Origin: Lachnospiraceae bacterium UBA7179
Lineage (GTDB): Bacteria > Bacillota > Clostridia > Lachnospirales > Lachnospiraceae
Reading direction: 5' to 3'
Assembly: GCA_002491195.1 (NCBI GenBank)
Contig: DKVL01000106.1
Coordinates: forward strand, 1-40,457
Length of the DNA stretch: 40,457 bases
Numbering within the stretch: the first letter of the stretch is position 1; each line of letters starts with the position of its first letter. Position numbers and translations under genes: made by a program. A model generated the notes under the pieces. It did no database searches, was not told the DNA's origin, and worked only from the letters and a program-made list of their open reading frames with translations. Positions 35,672 through 40,457 of this stretch are shown here, piece by piece.

Positions 35672-36339
35672 TGCAGTACCGCCTTATATCCTAATCCCCT
35701 CACTGTCACAATCTGAAACCCGTCGCAGGCTGAAAGTTTATCCCGCAGTTTTGTCACATATACATCTACCGCCCGCAGGCTGGTATCACTGTCCACGCCC
35801 CAGAACTCATCCATCAGCTGCGCCCTGGAAAACGTCTTTTTGGGATATGACAGCAACTTATAAATAATGTTAAATTCCCTTGTGGTAAGACTGATCTCCT
35901 CCCCGTCAATCTCCGCACTCATGCCATCTGCATCCAGCACCAGATTTCCAACGGTAATCTTTCTCTCCATTTCAATATTCGCCCTCCGGAGCAGTGCCCT
36001 GACACGCAGCAGCAGTTCATCCAGTTCTATGGGTTTTACCATGTAATCGTCTATCCCTAGCTGGAATCCTTTCTGTTTCGAGGGCAGGTCGTCCTTAGCA
36101 GACATGAACAGGATCGGAATGGTCTTATTCACCTGACGAACCGTCCTGGCAAACTCGAACCCGTCAATTTCCGGCATCATGATGTCAGAAATAATCATTT
36201 CATAGAGATTGTTATACATCTCGTCATAAGCTTCCCTTGCGTTCAGACATCCCTTCGCCTGAAATCCGCTGTCATTCAGATAGGTACAGACGATCTGGTT
36301 CAATTTTGTGTCATCTTCCACTACAAGAATATTGATCAT
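35668..36339 (-). CDS. OmpR/PhoB-family response regulator
   Basis: A 223-residue regulator. The receiver domain has acidic pair E8-D9-D10, phospho-acceptor D52 in ISDIMMPEIDGF, the conserved Ser in FMSAKDD, and Lys in YMVKPIE. The C-terminal winged helix (about 128-223) contains LTTREFNIIYKLLSYPKKTFSRAQLMDEFWG (in two parts) and the wing VDVYVTKLRDKL...IVTVRGLGYKA. AAGGAGA precedes the ATG by 9 bases; the upstream membrane-protein gene stops 3 bases before. It is the best candidate to bind the 11-bp-phased boxes at 37355-37398 and 38155-38187, making the system autoregulated. Confidence 0.95.
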   Translation of the reverse strand: MINILVVEDDTKLNQIVCTYLNDSGFQAKGCLNAREAYDEMYNNLYEMIISDIMMPEIDGFEFARTVRQVNKTIPILFMSAKDDLPSKQKGFQLGIDDYMVKPIELDELLLRVRALLRRANIEMERKITVGNLVLDADGMSAEIDGEEISLTTREFNIIYKLLSYPKKTFSRAQLMDEFWGVDSDTSLRAVDVYVTKLRDKLSACDGFQIVTVRGLGYKAVLQ

Positions 36340-36342
36340 ATC

Positions 36343-37278
36343 TCACATCTCCTTTTCCTGTTTCAACTGTTTTGTAGCATGCACAATCATAAAAACCGCC
36401 ATACCAAGCACGATCACGCTGATACCTGCCCCTGTGGAGGCCGTCATGATCTGCCGGAACATTGGATCATCCGCAGCCCCGAACTGCGTCAACATGGCAG
36501 TTTCCAGTGACAGCATGGACACCAGCGCCGCTGTCAGGTTGATCACCTTTGCCGCAGACATAACCGGACTTCCGTATCTTCTGAATTTTACCACATTTCT
36601 GACGGCTGTGATCGTTGCATAAAAAGCATACATCGCCATAACATAAATCAACATACCGGGATACTCAAATCCGCTGTTCTGGTGCACTACCAAGATCACG
36701 ATACCCGCCAGTGCAATATTCATCAACAGTAAAATAATTCCACACAGACGATACCTGCGCCACTCCGAAGCCTTACTTTTCCCAGGGCGTGCTTGAATTT
36801 TCAAACACGACCTTGATTTCCTCACATAATGGAGCAGGGAAGCGCGCATGACGGCAAGCAGGATATAATAGACTGCCAGCGTCACAAACCACACAGATCT
36901 GAAAAGAATTCCCGAAAACATCTTGATCCCTGCATATAGTATATTGATAAAGAATCCCTGATACAGAGCTGCCTCTGCCCGGAACAGATCTTCTTTGATA
37001 TATCTGCTGACCAACGGGATGTCCATCATCTTTCTCACAAGTGGATGACCATTGATACCACGCCGGATCAGGCGCACAATGCCCGTAATTCCTGTTATCG
37101 TGATAATCAGTGCATAGGCAGATAAGAAATACGCGGCATAGGCAACTGCCGGATTCACTTCTTCCCCTGCGAGTGCATAAATAACAAGCCCGTAGGCTGG
37201 AATGGAAATCAGCAGCGTGGGAATGGGTGGCAGGAAGAATAGTTTCTTTAATAATCGCTTCATGCTCTGTAAGTTCAT
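36343..37278 (-). CDS. polytopic membrane protein in a two-component operon
   Basis: A 311-residue integral membrane protein with about eight hydrophobic segments (roughly 14-36, 45-68, 108-150 as two, 178-197, 205-224, 240-258, 280-300). There are basic cytosolic loops such as RKSRSCLKIQARPGKSK. AGGAGGT lies 5 bases before the ATG. I do not recognise a named family. It is the first gene of the operon with the OmpR-type regulator and the short-loop kinase, and starts about 60 bases downstream of the operator-bearing promoter. A role as sensory partner of the kinase, or as a transported-signal protein, is plausible but unproven. Confidence 0.8.
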   Translation of the reverse strand: MNLQSMKRLLKKLFFLPPIPTLLISIPAYGLVIYALAGEEVNPAVAYAAYFLSAYALIITITGITGIVRLIRRGINGHPLVRKMMDIPLVSRYIKEDLFRAEAALYQGFFINILYAGIKMFSGILFRSVWFVTLAVYYILLAVMRASLLHYVRKSRSCLKIQARPGKSKASEWRRYRLCGIILLLMNIALAGIVILVVHQNSGFEYPGMLIYVMAMYAFYATITAVRNVVKFRRYGSPVMSAAKVINLTAALVSMLSLETAMLTQFGAADDPMFRQIMTASTGAGISVIVLGMAVFMIVHATKQLKQEKEM

Positions 37279-37345
37279 CGGACACCTCCTGCGTAAAATG
37301 GCAATTCACGAAACCATCTGGCCGCTTCATGCCTTGCATAAGGCT

Positions 37346-37398
37346 ACTGTATCACAGTTTTGTTTGCGTTTTGTTTGCAAATTGTGTCCAAATTGTGA
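37346..37398 (-). promoter_or_regulatory. promoter A with four 11-bp-phased operator boxes
   Basis: The minus-strand -10 TACAGT is the complement of 37346-37351. Three bases upstream begin four consecutive 11-mers (plus strand): CAGTTTTGTTT (37355-37365), GCGTTTTGTTT (37366-37376), GCAAATTGTGT (37377-37387) and CCAAATTGTGA (37388-37398). No -35 match exists at the normal place, so the boxes replace it. Eleven-base phasing is the usual geometry of PhoB/OmpR-family binding. Confidence 0.75.
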
Positions 37399-37416
37399 AC
37401 AAGCACAAACAAAACA

Positions 37417-37452
37417 GGGTGTGCGGTCCAAACACTGTTCCACCACACACCC
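37417..37452 (-). terminator. terminator of the small-protein operon
   Basis: Arms 37417-37427 and 37442-37452 (GGGTGTGCGGT with ACCACACACCC) pair with one mismatch or wobble around a 14-base loop. A T-rich run, TGTTTTGTTTGT, follows on the minus strand just after the stop of the four-helix protein gene. Confidence 0.7.
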
Positions 37453-37462
37453 CAGATTCCGA

Positions 37463-37831
37463 TTACTTTAATCCCTTTATAAAAGGAATCAGGCACAGCA
37501 GTACTACAATACCTGCAATTCCAACGATAATACCGACAACCATGTTGCTCCACACCATCGTCAGGCACATACCAACACCGAACAGCAGTGCTCCCACAAT
37601 ACCAATCAGTGTTGCACCGATTGTTTTCCCAGATAGCTTGACTGGCGCCTTATTTTCCATCTTCCTCCATACCAGCACCATAACCAGCAGCACAACTGCA
37701 CCGACCACTCCCATAATGACACCTGGCTGGAAAGCATTCCACTCCGGGATCAGTGCCATGCACATTCCCAGTGCAAACAGGATTCCTCCAACCGTTCCCA
37801 GAATCATTGCCACAAATGTACTCTTTTTCAT
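37463..37831 (-). CDS. four-helix membrane protein with internal duplication
   Basis: A 122-residue protein made of two similar halves, each with two transmembrane helices. Half 1 has FVAMILGTVGGILFALGMCM with PGVIMGVVGAVVLLVMVLVW; half 2 has IGATLIGIVGALLFGVGMCL with MVVGIIVGIAGIVVLLCLIP. The shared core is a G-VG-(I/L)LF-(A/V)LGMC element, and both halves carry a Gly-rich helix face. Half 1 ends in basic RKMENKAPVKLSGK, the cytosolic linker. The ATG overlaps the stop of the upstream repeat-protein gene (ATGA), so the two are coupled. No family is recognised; it may be a stress-related membrane protein under the local two-component system. Confidence 0.75.
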   Translation of the reverse strand: MKKSTFVAMILGTVGGILFALGMCMALIPEWNAFQPGVIMGVVGAVVLLVMVLVWRKMENKAPVKLSGKTIGATLIGIVGALLFGVGMCLTMVWSNMVVGIIVGIAGIVVLLCLIPFIKGLK

Positions 37832-38109
37832 GATTTCCTCCCTGCCTTTCTTTCCGCTTCCGCTTTGAGTGCTTTTTCTTCTCTTTCCTTCTGCTCTGCT
37901 GCCAGCCGCTCCTTTGCCTCCTCCACAGACTCGCCGTCTCTCGTCAGGAAATTGTCCACGAATTTGTCGGCAATCTTGTTGAAGCCGCCTACTGCGCCTT
38001 CCTCGATCTTCTTGTAACCGCTGACTACGCCTTCCTCAATCTTCTTGTAGCCGCCGACTACGCCCTCCGCAATTTTTTCGTTTGCTTCCACTAATTTTGA
38101 TTTTGCCAT
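37828..38109 (-). CDS. small cytosolic protein with 11-residue repeats
   Basis: A 93-residue soluble protein. After MAKSKLVEANEKIAE come three repeats of an 11-residue unit: GVVGGYKKIEE, GVVSGYKKIEE and GAVGGFNKIAD (residues about 16-48). Then follow KFVDNFLTRDGE and a highly charged Glu/Lys/Ala-rich helix to the C-terminus. The 11-residue period suits an amphipathic helix lying on a membrane or in a right-handed coiled coil. The ATG at 38109 has AGGAAGAG 7 bases upstream; the frame extension to 38217 runs through the promoter and is rejected. I have seen similar small proteins in Firmicutes without a known function. Coupled to the four-helix membrane protein gene. Confidence 0.75.
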   Translation of the reverse strand: MAKSKLVEANEKIAEGVVGGYKKIEEGVVSGYKKIEEGAVGGFNKIADKFVDNFLTRDGESVEEAKERLAAEQKEREEKALKAEAERKAGRKS

Positions 38110-38145
38110 AGCTTTTCTCTTCCTTTCGTTTTGTTTGATGGATCT

Positions 38146-38187
38146 AGCATACAGGGGGATTGTTTTTGAAATGTTTGTGTTTTGTTT
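38146..38187 (-). promoter_or_regulatory. promoter B with three 11-bp-phased operator boxes
   Basis: The minus-strand -10 TATGCT is the complement of 38146-38151. Three bases upstream start 11-mers GGGGATTGTTT (38155-38165), TTGAAATGTTT (38166-38176) and GTGTTTTGTTT (38177-38187) on the plus strand. Offset from the -10 box and phase are the same as in promoter A, and the shared core is TGTTT. It drives the 93-residue and 122-residue protein genes. Confidence 0.72.
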
Positions 38188-38201
38188 CGGAAATATTAAT
38201 T

Positions 38202-38584
38202 GTGAAACTGCCCTCATTAAATGATGTGAATTATCTCGCTAAATACGGTTTTATTCATGATGATAAAGAAAACCGAAAAGTCAGTCTACACCCGCTGAAC
38301 AGGTTCTTTCTTCCTATGAAAGTCTTGTTTTGAAACATGAGGGAACTCAAACTTTAGATAATGAAATCTGTCAGATGATGTGTGGCGCGATTTCGCTCTC
38401 GAAAGGCAACGCCAAGGAAACAGAATTACATCTACTATCTGCGGAAAATATTACAGAAGTTATGGAAACCAACAACGATTATGCCAAAACCGTTTATTTG
38501 TACCCGAATAACCTGTATTTCCGATGGCAGAAACCGAAACAGGTTTTGACATATAAAAATAAATATCTTGAATGTTCCAAGTAA
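38202..38584 (+). pseudogene. decayed gene remnant, possibly STAND/TPR type
   Basis: A frame from GTG 38202 to a stop at 38331 reads LNDVNYLAKYGFIHDDKENR then KVSLHPLNRF. This resembles the winged-helix end of NB-ARC/STAND proteins, where a LHPL-type motif is common. A second frame, shifted by one base, takes over (ESLVLKHEGTQTLDNEI) and runs to 38584, with a TPR-like patch (MMCGAISLSKGNAKETELHL). Further coding-like scraps (IPKIAESNIKNHMKYQAFDI) continue to about 38720 in other frames with stops. The pattern is a broken gene without an intact start or end. The family guess is weak; the decay is clear. Confidence 0.4.
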
Positions 38585-38819
38585 AACTGATGCCAAACTT
38601 TATGACTATGAAAGTTAGCGAAAATTAAAAGAACTATAAAATCCCAAAAATTGCAGAAAGCAATATCAAAAACCACATGAAATATCAGGCTTTTGACATT
38701 GCTCCTACCGTTGCAAATTGCAAATTTATTATTTCGTGAAAATTAGCCAAAATTAAACCGAGTAAAATTTTTGATTCTTGCTTCGCGGCTTATCAGGTAT
38801 TGTCATTGCAATTTTACCC

Positions 38820-39573
38820 TCATCCAATAATGGATTCAGGTAATCGCTTCTGAATGTTGTTCTGTGTTTTATACCAAGAAACTTCATCATCTCTGTCTCT
38901 CGGTTCTTTGCAATATTCAAGCAGCGCATTGATCCTTTCTTCCTTTTGAGCGTTTTTTTGAGCGGTACCGCTCAATTTTTGAGTACCGTGCCGATAAAAT
39001 ACAACAACAAAACCATCATCCGGTATTTCAAACTCAACCTTGCATCCCGCTTTGTCATTAGCATCCTTAATACTCTTTAATCCTGTTGCAAAACTTTCCA
39101 TATCTTTAGAATAGTACAATGTACGGGCAATTAGAGGATTTCTACGAATTGGTCTTTGATTTCCCATCACATAACTTTCCGGCGTTTTATTTGCTGGAAA
39201 AGCACCCGAATTATAGATCTCAATTCTATTTTTGAAAATAGTAATTTCATTACTCTGCCCACTGTCAAACATTCTATGGCCAAAAGAATTTGTAATCGCC
39301 TCCCTAATCGATGTCACCAAATTGTTGTATCTTTATTTCTGGATAAATAGCAGGTTCAATATGATTTCCGATTGCCTGGCTTACTTTACGCAGAGATTCA
39401 TCATTAATTTCCTGTCCGATTACTGTTCCATCATTTTTCACACCAAAATACAACTCACCTTTCTGGTGCTTATTCAAAATGGCAGCAATAGAAAACATCG
39501 CTTCCTTTAACTCACCAATACTCTTTTTATATTCTATTTGCTCTGTTTCTGATCCAATATTTACTAATGCCAA
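38820..39573 (-). pseudogene. AlbA_2/HATPase_c_4 regulator with internal deletion and frameshift
   Basis: The N-terminal frame (from TTG 39573, AGGAAGGTGG 5 bases upstream) encodes an AlbA_2 (Schlafen-type) domain: EQIEYKKSIGELKEAMFSIA and KGELYFGVKNDGTVIGQEIN. It ends at a stop near 39304 after IKIQQFGDID. A second frame, shifted and overlapping (39320 to 38820), encodes only the ATPase-like C-terminal half: IREAITNSFGHRMFDSGQSN, RIEIYNSGAFPANKTPESYV, RPIRRNPLIARTLYYSKDME and SFATGLKSIKDANDKAGCKV. In intact relatives I expect roughly 80-100 residues between QFGDID and REAITNSF, so a deletion has removed the middle and changed frame. Function in the intact family: putative transcriptional regulators. 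This copy is presumably dead. Confidence 0.8.
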
Positions 39574-39687
39574 TCTTACCACCTTCCTGCTATAATACAC
39601 ATTATGCGAAAATTTATCATTATATTTTTTACATACAAATAATTTGATAAATAATCCCCTTTAATCTTCACCACTACCTGATGCAAT

Positions 39688-40457
39688 TTACTTAGCAGAA
39701 TCAAACAATGGTATCAAACTTGCATCTAAATTTCCCTCATCATTGATATAACATTTATATATTTTGTCAATTCCTGCCTGATATGCTGTTCCTATCACTT
39801 TTGCCTCGTCTGATTTTGTCATAGAAAGACCTAAAATCACCGCATCAGGAACCCATTCCCGCATGACTGGACCCTCTTTATAAATTGGAAGAGCAATCAT
39901 TCGCCATTCCTTATCATACCTATGACAAGTCTTTTTAATCAATGTGATTTATTCTCTCTCCCACGTTTGATTTCCCATGTCAGCTATTATGTTTTTAAAT
40001 AATTCTTCATTTAGATTATTTCCAGCCATTTCACAAATTGACAAAAAATACGCAAACCTTGTTGCATCATATTTTTCATCAGAATAATAAACAGGATATA
40101 AAGAATTACCAGCCATATGTATTCCACAATTTACACATTTTGCTTGCCACAACGTAGTTTTTCCTCGTTTTCTAAATCGTATGAAACAGCAAAGCCTTTA
40201 TGTTGATCTGCATACTTAAGCCATAAACTTTCATTTAACCCATCTTCTGAAAAGCATACAGACCATGTATCCTTTTTAATTTCATTTCTTATGTTTCTCC
40301 AATATTCTTTAACCCCTATCTTAAAGTTTGGATTTTCAAGACTCTTGTTTAATGTTTCAATCAACATCTTTCTTTGCTCATCATTAATCTGTATACCAAG
40401 CCATACTGACAACATATAATCCATACAAGATACTATGATTGAAGCGACAAAAGGGTA
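39688..40457 (-). pseudogene. DUF2971-like gene, frameshifted, with nonsense codon, running off the window
   Basis: Three pieces read as one family. The first is open from the window edge (YPFVASIIVSC before the Met at 40424) and contains WSVCFSEDGLNESLWLKYAD and QHKGFAVSYDLE. Near 40150 the frame shifts to a piece with GNSLYPVYYSDEKYDATRFA. This ends at an in-frame TAA (39949-39951), after which the same frame continues with IKKTCHRYDKEWRMIALPIY to 39688. The order (SLWxxYADxHKGF, LYPVYYSDxxYDAT, KEWR) is that of DUF2971 proteins, whose function is unknown to me. One frameshift plus one nonsense codon make it a pseudogene. The N-terminal part lies outside the window. Confidence 0.75.

Noticed and set aside
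34595..36339. VanRS-type regulator pair for the VanG-like ligase
   Set aside because: It lies over 33 kb from the ligase, in its own operon with its own operator arrays; nothing links it to the ligase.
1..40457. tRNA, rRNA, insertion sequence or prophage genes
   Set aside because: I saw no tRNA-like cloverleaf, transposase, integrase or phage structural motif in the window.

Overview
The window looks like chromosomal DNA of a motile, carbohydrate-fermenting Clostridia bacterium, most likely Lachnospiraceae. The signs are strong AGGAGG-type ribosome sites, frequent TTG/GTG starts, YesM/YesN-type two-component genes, CUT1 sugar transport, three chemotaxis receptors and intracellular glycoside phosphorylases. 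Family calls come from reading the translations and from memory; no database search was run.

Left flank (1-6.7 kb): a VanG-like D-Ala-D-Ser/D-Ala ligase (minus) is followed by the first codons of a basic, probably membrane-anchored protein cut by the window edge. A structured 470-base intergenic region separates it from a plus-strand set: a CpXC zinc-ribbon protein, a TPR protein, a soluble sugar-binding-domain/GGDEF diguanylate cyclase and a Uma2-family nuclease.

Central catabolic block (6.7-34 kb). One minus-strand operon encodes solute-binding protein 1, two CUT1 permeases, solute-binding protein 2, a YesM-type histidine kinase and a YesN-type response regulator. No transport ATPase is present. 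A plus-strand Cache chemoreceptor is divergent from it. A second minus-strand run carries a chemoreceptor, a GH94 phosphorylase, a 1043-residue GH94/GH149/GH161-like phosphorylase and an intracellular GH30. A third carries a chemoreceptor, an M20 amidohydrolase, a MATE exporter and an intracellular GH3. Together they suggest sensing, swimming toward, importing and phosphorolytically degrading a beta-glucan oligosaccharide. A beta-1,3 (possibly beta-1,6-branched) glucan is my leading guess, unproven.

Signalling block (34-38.1 kb): an OmpR-type two-component system sits between two membrane-protein genes. Upstream is a two-gene operon for a small repeat protein and a duplicated four-helix membrane protein. 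Both promoters carry tandem TTGTTT-type boxes in strict 11-bp phase, placed identically relative to the -10 box, so they look like one regulon of the local regulator.

Right end (38.2-40.46 kb): AT-rich and decayed. It holds a possible STAND/TPR remnant, an AlbA_2/ATPase regulator with an internal deletion, and a DUF2971-like gene with a frameshift and a nonsense codon that runs off the window.
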